The notes beneath the pieces are model-generated. The model was not told the DNA's origin. It was given only the letters and a program-made list of their open reading frames with translations, and ran no database searches. DNA of 32,387 bases from Eubacteriaceae bacterium (GTDB lineage Bacteria > Bacillota > Clostridia > Lachnospirales > Lachnospiraceae), in NCBI GenBank assembly GCA_910574915.1, contig CAJTCR010000058.1, forward strand, positions 1 through 32,387, given 5' to 3'. The translations under genes and the position numbers were made by a program. How positions within the stretch are numbered: position 1 is the first letter of the stretch; every line of letters begins with the position of its first letter. Of the stretch, positions 16,478 through 24,708 are shown one piece after another.

Positions 16478-16798
16478 ATGGATATGCAATTTCTTGAAGA
16501 AACCAAAATGCTGAATTATCAGTCTGTTGGCATACAAAAACTCATCAACGAAAAGCGCTGGGGAGAGTTGAGTGAATATGAAAAAATTAAAGCTATTTAT
16601 GGATTTGTGCAAAATGAAATACCTTTGGGCGTTTTCCCAAATCCCGATAAGTTTTTTGAGCATTATACACAACATTGGTGTAAAATGAAAGACTTTATGT
16701 ATGTTCATTTCGGAAGAAAAATTATGAATTACAATGTTGGTAAAATGAGGAAAAGCCGTATAAAATCAATGGATACATTGTCCTGTCTGCGGAAATAA
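16478..16798 (+). pseudogene. Transglutaminase-like protein with its catalytic core deleted
   Basis: The N-terminal ~50 residues (ELSEYEKIKAIYGFVQNEIPLG) match the lead-in of bacterial transglutaminase-like proteins. In those, the region after the NEIPLG-type motif contains the catalytic Cys and then His and Asp. Here the frame goes straight to a family-typical C-terminal helix (VFPNPDKFFEHYTQHWCKMKDF, then GRKIMNYNVGKMRK), so about 100-130 residues with the whole active site appear to be missing in frame. It then runs into a zinc-ribbon fragment (16764 onward). AGGAGG lies about 9 bases before the ATG. An enzymatic role is excluded if this reading is right. Confidence 0.6.
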
Positions 16799-16817
16799 GA
16801 CAAGATTACAGAATCCT
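16764..16817 (+). pseudogene. Fragment of a cysteine-rich KTR zinc-ribbon protein
   Basis: In another frame than the transglutaminase end, this short stretch reads WIHCPVCGNKTRLQN. That is the hallmark CPxCGNKTR motif of the small cysteine-rich KTR family, which normally continues to a second CPKC pair. Only the first Cys pair remains. The frame then continues directly into the CPBP-like fragment, so it is a deletion scar. Confidence 0.5.
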
Positions 16818-17246
16818 TTGACGTATCTTTTGATAAAGAAGCATTATCATTTTCCAGAAAGGGGAAGCAAACGGGATAAGATTTCCACGAAAAGTTGGAT
16901 CGTAACGCTTGCTTGTTTCATTGGCTGCAAAATTATGACTTTCATTGATTGGCATACATTAAAGATTGTCGGAGAAGCACAGGTGCTGCTTGTTATTCTA
17001 ATCATAATATCCGGGCAAAAAGCGATTGAAACTCTGTTGAAAAAAGAAAGCCCCATTCCTTTTGGCGGTATTATATTGGCTATGACATGGGGAGCGTTTC
17101 ATTTTGTATCAAGAGGGGTAGGGCTTGAAATATGGAACAGAATTTCTTCTATGATGTTTTCTGTTCTTAGCGGTGTAATGTATCTAAGATTAAACAGGCA
17201 ATGTTTGTATAGCTATCTTTTTATTGCTATAGGTTATTTATTATAA
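16818..17246 (+). pseudogene. CPBP-like membrane protein, C-terminal part
   Basis: The 142 residues carry about four membrane helices (SWIVTLACFIGCKIMTFI, VLLVILIIISG, FGGIILAMTWGAFHFVSRG, and the C-terminal helix). TWGAFHFVSRG resembles motif 2 (F-x-x-x-H) of CPBP/ABI-type intramembrane proteases, but the EExxxR motif that should precede it is not seen, and the apparent TTG start follows the KTR fragment without a ribosome site. I read it as the C-terminal part of such a protein, or of a non-catalytic relative, left by a deletion. Confidence 0.5.
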
Positions 17247-17284
17247 CTTCCTGTTTATAGAGAATGTAAGTAAGGAGTTTGGCA

Positions 17285-18772
17285 ATGAAAAATCTTTTGA
17301 AAAGTAACCGATTTGCAGTTTTCATAATCTTAACTTTTTTAATTTATGTAATGTCCAATGGAGAATGGTGTATTCCGATTTTTGCATGGATTTATCCAAT
17401 TTTGTTTTTACATATGCTTTCTCTCAATCATACCCGAAAAGTATATCTTATAATTGGCTCAATATATGCCATCGGGTTTGTTTTCCAGTTTGAAAAAGCC
17501 ATCGGAATGGATATAAAAATATGTATAGTGGTAGCTTTTTTGATAGCTTTTCTGAAAATTTTACCATATATCTATTGGTCTAAATCAAAAATGAGATTTC
17601 AAGATACTGTTATTTTTGCAAGTATAATGGTATCAATAGAATATATCATGTATTTGGTATATCCTATTTTGGGCGGGTTGTCTGACGCTTATACACAATA
17701 CCAAAATCTATACCTGCTACAAATAGTAACGGTAACAGGGGTTTACGGAATCACCTTTTTAATGTATTGGACGGCGGCAATGGTTATATGGATTTGGAAC
17801 AATAAAAGCAAAAAAGAATACATCAGAAAATACATAATCGTATATGGTTCTGTAATTGGCTTGGTATTTGTCTATGGAGTTGTTATGTTTCATTTTGTAG
17901 GAAATTCAGATAAAAGTGTTCGGATCGCTGGAGTAACCGTTCCGATTTCAGAGCTGTTAAATAATGATAAAGATGTATATTCTACATTTTATACCAATAC
18001 ATTTACTGATGAAAACATTACCAATACACGGAATAAACTATCATCAGTAGCTGATGAACTTTTCCTAAAAACAGAGTTGGAAGCACAAGCAGGTGCAAAG
18101 ATTGTTTTTTGGTCTGAACTGAATGGAGCGGTTTTAAAACAAGATGAAGATATGCTTTTGCAACGAGCGGCGGATATGGCAAAACAGGAAGAAATTTATT
18201 TGATTGTTTCATTACTGGTGAAAACCCCTTACGAGGACTTAAAGGAAAATAAAACGGTAGTATTTCATCCACAAGGAGAACTAATATCAGAATATTTTAA
18301 GCATGGACGTTCAATCGGAGAATTGTGCCAAAAAGGAGATGGAATACTAAAAAGTTTTGATACAGAATATGGTAGAATTGCGCCGTTTATATGTTCTGAT
18401 ATGGCATTTTTGTCTAAAATACAGCAGTCAGGTAGAAATAATGTAGATATACTAATTGTTCCAGCTTCGGATTGGAAAGAAATGACATTATTAGCCGCAA
18501 AGACAGCGATTGTGCGTGGAGTTGAAAATGGAAGTAATATAATCAGACATACAAATAACGGAATGTCGATTGTTTCAAATGTTAAAGGCTGTGTGTTAGT
18601 ACAGACCGATTACTTTCAGTCTGATACAAAGACATTATCAGCACAGGTTGCTATGAAAGGACGCTTTACTCTTTATTCGTATATTGGAAATCTATTTGTA
18701 TATCTGTGTAATTTATATTTGTTAGGGAGTTTCATACTTCCCAAAATTAAACGATTAATTAAATGTAGTTAA
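17285..18772 (+). CDS. Apolipoprotein N-acyltransferase-like membrane nitrilase
   Basis: This 495-residue protein has an N-terminal set of about six to seven membrane helices (roughly 10-215) and a C-terminal nitrilase-fold domain (about 225-460), the Lnt architecture. The nitrilase triad is visible: E278 in FWSELNG, K339 in ISEYFKHGRS and C370 in FICSDMAF. The start is ATG 17285 with AAGGAG 7 bases upstream. Lnt N-acylates lipoproteins in diderm bacteria; Lnt-like proteins in Firmicutes are less well defined and may acylate other envelope molecules. It is the only undamaged gene downstream of the AraC regulator, following two broken genes, and no frameshift was seen. Confidence 0.82.
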   Translation: MKNLLKSNRFAVFIILTFLIYVMSNGEWCIPIFAWIYPILFLHMLSLNHTRKVYLIIGSIYAIGFVFQFEKAIGMDIKICIVVAFLIAFLKILPYIYWSKSKMRFQDTVIFASIMVSIEYIMYLVYPILGGLSDAYTQYQNLYLLQIVTVTGVYGITFLMYWTAAMVIWIWNNKSKKEYIRKYIIVYGSVIGLVFVYGVVMFHFVGNSDKSVRIAGVTVPISELLNNDKDVYSTFYTNTFTDENITNTRNKLSSVADELFLKTELEAQAGAKIVFWSELNGAVLKQDEDMLLQRAADMAKQEEIYLIVSLLVKTPYEDLKENKTVVFHPQGELISEYFKHGRSIGELCQKGDGILKSFDTEYGRIAPFICSDMAFLSKIQQSGRNNVDILIVPASDWKEMTLLAAKTAIVRGVENGSNIIRHTNNGMSIVSNVKGCVLVQTDYFQSDTKTLSAQVAMKGRFTLYSYIGNLFVYLCNLYLLGSFILPKIKRLIKCS

Positions 18773-19137
18773 ATTCCCATTTCATACACCATAACTGAAA
18801 AATAATCTGCATGGTATGTATGAAAAAACCTGCCCGACATACCAAGCTGCCTTGCGGTCAGTATGTCAATGTGTGTTTCCCGTTCCGCCCTGTGTTTCCG
18901 TTTATTGTAATAATTCAGTTTTTCATATTTCAGGGCAGTGCGGCAAAACAATATAAACTGCCGTACCTTTTTATCTTCTCTATCTTCTTTTTCTGTCAAT
19001 TTCCTGTCTGTCTTAATGGGCGAAAAATAATATTCAGGAACTGAAACAGGAAAAATGACATCAGAAGGATTACCGCAGTGCCTGTTAAAAAAAGAATGTT
19101 TTTCGTATGACGCCATGTAGCGACGGGATAACCACAA
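18769..19137 (-). CDS. Hypothetical protein (uncertain)
   Basis: A 122-codon frame is convergent with the Lnt-like gene and overlaps its stop by four bases. The protein is basic and aromatic-rich (RQFILFCRTALKYEKLNYYNKRKHRAE). I do not recognise it and see no convincing ribosome site. It may be the C-terminal remnant of a lost gene, since the glutamate-kinase relic begins immediately beyond. The only other sizeable frame in the area is a hydrophobic + strand one that looks like its shadow. Confidence 0.25.
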   Translation of the reverse strand: MWLSRRYMASYEKHSFFNRHCGNPSDVIFPVSVPEYYFSPIKTDRKLTEKEDREDKKVRQFILFCRTALKYEKLNYYNKRKHRAERETHIDILTARQLGMSGRFFHTYHADYFSVMVYEMGI

Positions 19138-19142
19138 GCTAT

Positions 19143-19560
19143 ATGAAAATAAAGACGGAATACATTATTCCAATCGTAAATGAAAACGACTTCGTAAGCT
19201 ACACGGAAATACAGTCGGAAGATAAACTTTTCGGGGACAATGACACACTATCGGCTGTTGTTTCGGTACTTTGCAGAGCAAAAAGCCTTGTGATTTTTTC
19301 AGACATTGACGGCTTTTATGACAGCGACCCACGCCTGCACCCGGACGCAAAGCTGATTGACAGTATATCAGTCATTGATGAAAAGGTTTTGTCACTGGCT
19401 GGCGGAGCAGGTTCACGCCGGGGAACTGGCGGCATGAAAACAAAATTGCAGGCGGCAAAACTGGCTATGTCACAGGGAATTGATACGATAATTACAAACG
19501 GCAAAAACCCCGCTGCCCTTTATAAAATAGTAAAAGGGGATAACGTGGGGACAATTATAC
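19143..19560 (+). pseudogene. proB: Glutamate 5-kinase fragment
   Basis: The frame encodes the second half of the amino-acid-kinase domain of ProB, the first enzyme of proline synthesis: IIPIVNEND, YTEIQ, GDNDTLSA, VIFSDIDGFYDSDPR and GTGGMKTKLQAAKLA are all diagnostic. The N-terminal ~130 residues with the ATP-binding Lys region are absent. The C-terminal part ends at KGDNVGTI near 19560, where DNA of an oppositely oriented relaxase relic begins; the frame then reads antisense through it to 19817. No proA follows. It is a relic of chromosomal DNA caught in mobile-element turnover. Confidence 0.8.
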
Positions 19561-19571
19561 TGTATATAGAC

Positions 19572-20232
19572 CGCCCTTTGTCTGTTGGTATGCAGATATG
19601 TTTTTCATCAAAAGGGATATGTCGGACAATCTCTTTTCCAAGCCTTTCAGTGTGGCGGTGGTATTTTCGCTTTCCGTATGCACTTCATCAAGAACCGCCT
19701 GCAACTGCTCATACTCTGAAATGTCATGCTCCGTTAGAAAATTCAAAGTCTTTGCCGCCTGTTTCATATTGTGTATCTTCGCCCATTGTTCATAGCCTTT
19801 GCTTTCCACTGCCTTGATACTGTTCTGAATGTCTATGAGCATGGAAACGCCCGTCTTTTCCTGCCTTAACGCTTTCGGCTTCGCCCGGTACGTCCCGGCA
19901 ATCCTCTCCGTTATGGCTTCCACGGTGTAGGCTTCCCCAAGCGTCTTAGAACAGGTACACCGTTCCTTCCCCGACGTAACAACTGACAATCCGTGTTCTT
20001 TGCACAGCCTGCCACTCTCACCCCGTATCTGATAATAGCTTTTCTTGCTGGAAACATACTTGTGGTGTGTCATGAAATCAACCGCACAAAATATGATGTG
20101 GTTATGGATATGTCCCTTGTCTATGTGGTAGTCAATACATACTCATATCTGCCGCCGAGAACCTTATCCGCAAGCTCCTTTCCTATGCGGTGGGCTTTTT
20201 CATAGCTGACCTCTCCGGGCGCAAAGGACTGT
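19572..20232 (-). pseudogene. Relaxase fragment with a frameshift at the HUH motif
   Basis: Reading leftwards, SFAPGEVSYEKAHRIGKELADKVLGGRYEYVLTT is followed by a one-base loss near 20128. The next frame starts with HIDKGHIHNHIIFCAV, the histidine-rich metal site of Relaxase/MobA-type (pfam03432-like) enzymes, then YQIRGESGRLCKEHGLSV and a coiled-coil tail to SAYQQTK. The first ~70 residues with the catalytic Tyr, and the C-terminus, are missing. It is a different relaxase copy from the one at 13335, on the opposite strand. It is bounded by the ProB relic on the left and the ArdC-like relic on the right. Confidence 0.75.
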
Positions 20233-20628
20233 CTTTGACGTGTCGCAGACCGAGGGAAAGGAGCTTCCCACTATCGGCGTTGACGAGCTGACCGGGTGAA
20301 CACGTCGAGGACGCTTCCGTAGACCCCGAGCTACCAAGCTGATCTTCGAGAACGGGGAACGGACGCTGGAAGCCGACAGGCGCATTACCAGGGACGCTGC
20401 CCCCGGCTTAGGGAAATTCCTTAACTTTGGAAACAGCCCAAAGCCCCCGCCGCCCTGCAAGGCGTTCTACGAGACAAGAAGCACCGCCGGGAACGTCTGA
20501 AAAGTGGCGATATAAAGGAGCATATCGAAACACTGTCCGGCAAGGGGAAAGAGAAAAAGCCGTCCTTGCGAGCGCAGCTTACACAGGACAAAAACTGTTA
20601 CAGGAGGAAAATTTATTCGCCTAATTAA
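20228..20628 (+). pseudogene. String of conjugative-element fragments (ArdC-like and others)
   Basis: Three short protein-like pieces lie in a row. At 20228-20299, TVFDVSQTEGKELPTIGVDELTG matches the middle of ArdC-like antirestriction proteins of clostridial elements. At 20336-20500 an unrecognised piece reads KLIFENGERTLEADRRITRDAA. At 20464-20628 a charged tail with LSGKGKEKKPSLRAQL resembles the ends of small transfer-region proteins. Each ends in a stop or frame change. The stretch has higher GC than the operon that follows, consistent with a separate origin. Nothing here is functional. Confidence 0.5.
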
Positions 20629-20681
20629 AAATGTTTGTAACAAATCGCACTTGAAAAGAACTAACAATATGAGGTGCTGAT

Positions 20682-21173
20682 ATGGATAAAGAAAAAATTG
20701 ATGAAATATATCGTGAAAACGCCGTCATGATATATAAATATCTATGCGGCTTAACGCAGGACAGCGGACTTGCCGAGGAACTGACGCAGGAAGCATTCTT
20801 TCAAGCAATTAAGGGGATTGACAAGTTTAGGGGAGATTGTAAAATTTCCGTCTGGCTATGCGGTATTGCCAAAAAAATATGGTACAAAGAACTAGAAAAA
20901 AGAAGCAGGCACAAAACCGCCCCACTGGACGATACGATACCTTCCACAGAAAATGTTGAAAGTAAAAGCCTTGACAATTTAGAAAAAATAGAAATTTTCC
21001 GCCTAATGCACAACCTTGATGATGTAACAAGAGAAGTCATGTATTTACGATTAGCAGGAGAACTACAATTTTCTGAAATTGCGGCTATTTTGGGAAAAAC
21101 GGAAAACTGGGCGAGGGTAACTTATTACCGTGGAAAACAGAAAATAATGAAAGGAATGAGAGAATGGAACTAA
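20682..21173 (+). CDS. ECF-type RNA polymerase sigma factor
   Basis: This 163-residue sigma factor has region 2 at about 10-75 (YKYLCGLTQDSGLAEELTQEAFFQAIKGIDKFRG, then CKISVWLCGIAKKIWYKELEK). Region 4 is at about 108-160 (LDDVTREVMYLRLAGELQFSEIAAILGKTENWARVTYYRGKQKI). GAGGTG lies 7 bases before the ATG. Its stop overlaps the anti-sigma start by 10 bases. It should direct polymerase to the promoter of this operon and perhaps others; a TGTAAC resembling ECF -35 elements lies near 20637. By analogy with SigV/bacitracin-type systems the inducer is likely an envelope-active agent. Confidence 0.92.
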   Translation: MDKEKIDEIYRENAVMIYKYLCGLTQDSGLAEELTQEAFFQAIKGIDKFRGDCKISVWLCGIAKKIWYKELEKRSRHKTAPLDDTIPSTENVESKSLDNLEKIEIFRLMHNLDDVTREVMYLRLAGELQFSEIAAILGKTENWARVTYYRGKQKIMKGMREWN

Positions 21174-21931
21174 GGGAAAAAGAATTAGCTTGTGAGATTG
21201 TCAGAGATTTACTTCCTCTCTATGTTGACGGAATGGTAAGTGATGTTTCTAAAAAGAGCATTGATAATCATTTAGAGCATTGTACAGAATGTAGTGAGAT
21301 ATATCACGATATGGCTTATCATTTGGAAATGGAAACGCCGCCGACAGAGATTTCAGATGTAAAAAGATTTTTGCATAAAACAAAGAAAATGTATCTGTTA
21401 TATGGCTTAGGTTGTCTTAGCTTTATTGCAATACTGATCTGTCTGATTGTGGATTTGGCAGTAAACAAAAGAATTACATGGTCTTTGATTGCCGGAAGTT
21501 CCTGCCTGTTTACAGACGCTTTTATATATACTCTTTCAACCTGTAAAAAGAATAAAGGCTGTATTGCAATGGCAGTAATAAGCATTGGGGTGTTTGTCCT
21601 GCTTTCTGTCATACAGATTACCCGGTATTATCTGATTGGAACAGGGACATTTTGGCTTTTCCGTTATGGTGTTCCTATCCTGCTGTTATGGCTTTTTGTC
21701 CTCTGGCTTCCAGTGCTTGCAAGAACATTCCTAAAATGGAATATTTGGGACTGCATAGCATTGTTCCTATTCTTGGTAATCATAGGAAACTATGTCACAA
21801 AACTAATCACAGGAGATTATATGTGGGAAGACGCGCTCCATATGCAGGGATTTATAGGAAATGCCCTTGGAGAAGTAATTGGAATTATAACATTTGGAAT
21901 TATAGGGAGGATTGAAAAATGGAGAAAATAA
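21164..21931 (+). CDS. Zinc-finger anti-sigma factor with a large membrane domain
   Basis: In this 255-residue protein the N-terminal anti-sigma zinc domain is visible: C10, then H36-x3-C40-x2-C43 in NHLEHCTEC. About six membrane helices follow from residue ~72 to the end, more than the single helix of most ZAS anti-sigmas, so the membrane part may itself sense the signal or touch the transporter. It overlaps the sigma gene at its start and the ATPase gene by 13 bases at its end, so stoichiometry is set by coupled translation. It should hold the ECF sigma at the membrane until induction. Confidence 0.88.
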   Translation: MELREKELACEIVRDLLPLYVDGMVSDVSKKSIDNHLEHCTECSEIYHDMAYHLEMETPPTEISDVKRFLHKTKKMYLLYGLGCLSFIAILICLIVDLAVNKRITWSLIAGSSCLFTDAFIYTLSTCKKNKGCIAMAVISIGVFVLLSVIQITRYYLIGTGTFWLFRYGVPILLLWLFVLWLPVLARTFLKWNIWDCIALFLFLVIIGNYVTKLITGDYMWEDALHMQGFIGNALGEVIGIITFGIIGRIEKWRK

Positions 21932-22842
21932 TCAGTGTAAAAAATCTAAGAAAAGCATACAAAAAGGAAACTGCCGTTCAGAATGTATGCTTTGAGCTTG
22001 TACCCGGAAATATCATGGGACTATTGGGGACAAACGGGGCGGGCAAAACTACGACATTAAAGACGATTACAAATTTGTGTTCTAAAGATAATGGGAAAAT
22101 CGTCATAGACAACGTATCATTAGACGAAAATCCCGGACTGGCATTGTCAAAGGTTGGGGCGGCACTTGACACCCCTAGTTTTTATCAAGAACTGACTGCA
22201 AGAGAAAATATAGAATGTTTTGCACACCTATATGAAAATATCCCAAACGGGCAAGTTATGGAATTACTTGATTATGTCGGACTTAGTTCACAGGCTGAAA
22301 AGAAAGTGAAAAAGTTTTCTCTTGGAATGAAACAAAGACTGGCATTGGCAAGGGCTATGTTAGGACAGCCAAAACTGATTATTTTAGATGAACCGGCAAA
22401 CGGATTAGACCCGCAGGGACAGATTAACCTATACCGTCTGATTTGCGATATGGCGAAAGAACGAAACACAACATTTATTGTTTCATCACACCAACTGCAT
22501 GATATGGAAAAATTCTGTACCGATATTTTAATTTTGGATAAGGGCAAAAGTATCTTGCAGGGAAAAACGGAAAAGATTTTATCCGAAACAACAAATATCG
22601 TGGACTGCATACTGGAAGAAACAAACGCTGCCCGGAGTGTCCTCTCCGGGTGTAAAGGAATAAGTTTGGTTTCACAGAAAGGAAATCAGTTTACAATCAG
22701 ACTTGAAAATATTTGTTTTGATGAATTTGTTAAAAAACTTGTAGCAAACCATTTGCATATTCACTATCTTTCCATTCGGAAACACTCATTGCAGGATCTT
22801 TTTCTAAAACTGACAGGGGGAGTAGAGCCATGTATCCATTAA
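21919..22842 (+). CDS. BcrA/LanF-type ABC transporter ATPase
   Basis: This 307-residue ATPase has Walker A GTNGAGKTT at 37-45, signature FSLGMKQRLALARAM, Walker B LIILDEPANGLDPQG and a switch His in FIVSSHQLHDMEKF. A C-terminal ~80-residue extension is typical of BcrA and the lantibiotic-immunity LanF proteins. It starts 13 bases inside the anti-sigma gene, and the first permease starts 13 bases inside it. With the two permeases it probably removes a bacitracin- or lantibiotic-like peptide from the membrane. No biosynthetic genes for a lantibiotic are in the window, so this is stand-alone resistance. Confidence 0.92.
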   Translation: MEKIISVKNLRKAYKKETAVQNVCFELVPGNIMGLLGTNGAGKTTTLKTITNLCSKDNGKIVIDNVSLDENPGLALSKVGAALDTPSFYQELTARENIECFAHLYENIPNGQVMELLDYVGLSSQAEKKVKKFSLGMKQRLALARAMLGQPKLIILDEPANGLDPQGQINLYRLICDMAKERNTTFIVSSHQLHDMEKFCTDILILDKGKSILQGKTEKILSETTNIVDCILEETNAARSVLSGCKGISLVSQKGNQFTIRLENICFDEFVKKLVANHLHIHYLSIRKHSLQDLFLKLTGGVEPCIH

Positions 22843-23594
22843 CAAAATTATATGCAAGAAAACTATACAGACAAAAATTGATTTACATTTTTTTTGCCTG
22901 CTTTTTTACAGCTTCTTTCTTTTACGCTTTTCTAATTTCAACACCGCAAATGGAAGAAATGCTGAATATCAATATTGAAATTGTCGGAAGAAAAAATTTC
23001 CCCGAATTTATGATGCGGTTTTATATCGGGACAGTGGGTATTCTTTTTAATGTATTTCTGCTGACGCTGTTTATTTGTGAAGAAGATAGGAACAAAATGC
23101 TTTACCAGCCTTTATTGCATGGGGAAACCCGCAGCAGAATGATACGTTCAAAAATCTATGTTGCTGTTAGTATGTCAATGATTTTTGTTTTGTTGGTGGC
23201 TTTTATCAATTACATAGCAGCCTTTATGCGTTGGGGCTATGAAATCTTTGAACAGGCAGCCTTTATCAGAACCATTATTAAATATCTGTTATCGGGTATC
23301 TATATGTCGGTTATAACGCTTGGTATAGTCACACTTTGTATCTGTACCAGAGGCACATGGAAAACAATATTTTTTGTGATTATTTATCTATTGATTGACC
23401 AGTTTATATATAGTTCCAATATTGCTTTCTTACAAAAAATATGGGTTGGATATTCCCTTAACCTTTGGACGTTTGCATATGAGTATCAGAAAATACCATT
23501 TAGCGAACTGCTTATAGGAATATCCATTATGATACTGTACGGAATTGCTTTTTTTCAAATATCCCTATGTAGAACACAAAAAATAGATTTTTGA
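22830..23594 (+). CDS. Lantibiotic-immunity type ABC permease (LanE-like)
   Basis: This 254-residue ABC-2 permease has six predicted helices (from IYIFFACFFTASFFYAF to the final LYGIAFFQISL). The family pattern LYQPLLHGETRSRMIRSKI lies after the second helix. GGGGGAG precedes the ATG, which overlaps the ATPase end. It resembles its neighbour at 23607 in layout (basic start, KLYRQKLIY versus RLKRQKILY), as LanE and LanG subunits do, so the pair likely forms a heterodimeric channel. Confidence 0.87.
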   Translation: MYPLTKLYARKLYRQKLIYIFFACFFTASFFYAFLISTPQMEEMLNINIEIVGRKNFPEFMMRFYIGTVGILFNVFLLTLFICEEDRNKMLYQPLLHGETRSRMIRSKIYVAVSMSMIFVLLVAFINYIAAFMRWGYEIFEQAAFIRTIIKYLLSGIYMSVITLGIVTLCICTRGTWKTIFFVIIYLLIDQFIYSSNIAFLQKIWVGYSLNLWTFAYEYQKIPFSELLIGISIMILYGIAFFQISLCRTQKIDF

Positions 23595-23606
23595 GAGAGG
23601 TAAAAA

Positions 23607-24338
23607 ATGATTATAAGATTATTAAATATACAATTTGCACGACTAAAAAGGCAAAAGATATTATACGTATTTTTTGCCGTAATGGCAGTGATTATCATTT
23701 CCAATGCTCTTCAAGAAGATAATGGCATGGGATATTATGCAGGCGGTAAATTTCCAACAATGTGTATGCAGTCCTATATTGATATTGTTGGTACACTATT
23801 CCTTAGTTTTATCAGCGCAATATTGATTTGCGGAGAAAAGGCAAGCGGTATGTTCAGACAGCCTTTGTTGAATGGCGTTTCCAAAAAACAGCTTCTAATC
23901 GCAAAAACCGTCAGTATTCTCACAGTTGCGCTGATCTGTTTTTTGTTTGTGATAATCGTCAGCATTGTAGCAGGTTTCTTTTTATGGGGCAGTCATATCT
24001 TCAATTATGCACAGGAATATTTGTTACAAATGTTGTTATTGGCTTTTCCGCAGATAACAATGGTTTTGTTTTTGGTGCTTTTATCCTTGTATATGTCGAA
24101 TATATCCAGTATGATGTGCGCTTCTCTTATAATTTTATTAGTCAATAATTTATTTAGCCAGTTTTTTGGCAGTTACATATCGTTTGTAGACTTTATGTAT
24201 TATCTGTATGCTTTTTCTGGATATAACGGAATGGAATTAACAGGCAAAATGATTATATTAGGAATTGCTGTTAATGTCATAACAGGAATTATCCTTATTT
24301 ATGGAATTAGCAGACGCACAAATAGTATGACAATGTAA
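23607..24338 (+). CDS. Lantibiotic-immunity type ABC permease (LanG-like)
   Basis: This is a 243-residue ABC-2 permease with six helices. It shares with the preceding subunit the motif FRQPLLNGVSKKQLLIAKT after helix 2, the equivalent of LYQPLLHGETRSRMIRSK. GAGAGGT lies 8 bases before the ATG, 12 bases after the previous stop. It is the last gene of the sigma/anti-sigma/transporter operon. Only a small stem (CACTT/AAGTG, near 24349) follows, so the transcript end is unclear. Confidence 0.87.
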   Translation: MIIRLLNIQFARLKRQKILYVFFAVMAVIIISNALQEDNGMGYYAGGKFPTMCMQSYIDIVGTLFLSFISAILICGEKASGMFRQPLLNGVSKKQLLIAKTVSILTVALICFLFVIIVSIVAGFFLWGSHIFNYAQEYLLQMLLLAFPQITMVLFLVLLSLYMSNISSMMCASLIILLVNNLFSQFFGSYISFVDFMYYLYAFSGYNGMELTGKMIILGIAVNVITGIILIYGISRRTNSMTM

Positions 24339-24371
24339 AAACACATTGCACTTTGAAAGTGGGCGATAATA

Positions 24372-24640
24372 TTATGAAAATACTTTGCTGACATTTGATG
24401 AACATGAAGAAAAAGCGATTGACAAAATCTTAGCAGCAATCTCTGACTGCGTATCACTTGAAGCTGCGCAGGCTATCCCCGTCCCTTCTTCGGGAATGTC
24501 TTTTCCGGGACTGGAAATAAGGCAGAGCCAGCACAGAGTAATTCAAGGCAGGGAAGATGTCAACCTTACCCGCCTTGAATACAGTACCCCTTGTATTTCT
24601 TGCTTCCAATCGCGGCATTGTCCTCACACGGACACAGATA
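24372..24640 (+). pseudogene. Remnant of a response-regulator-like DNA-binding protein
   Basis: A start MKI, then (after a one-base loss near 24383) LLTFDEHEEKAIDKILAAI, then LEIRQSQHRVIQGREDVNLTRLEYST lead into an OmpR-type winged helix. An extra C in the CCCC run at 24597-24600 shifts the frame to LVFLASNRGIVLTRTQIF, after which the similarity ends. It resembles short receiver-less winged-helix regulators of Clostridia. It is dead: two frameshifts and no C-terminus. The region 24339-24708 holds nothing else. Confidence 0.55.
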
Positions 24641-24708
24641 TTTCCTGCTTTTTCATCATCGTGTTTAATGATTGCTCCTAAATCTATAATTAAAACAAAA
24701 CTTTGCAA

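Noticed and set aside
18811..19044. Hydrophobic 77-codon + strand frame suggesting a small membrane protein
   Set aside because: It is the complement of a more protein-like minus frame, and hydrophobicity of that kind is expected from antisense of charged sequence. Neither is firm.
24439..24708. Minus-strand 84-codon frame at 24454-24708
   Set aside because: It lies antisense to the recognisable response-regulator relic and has no start signal.
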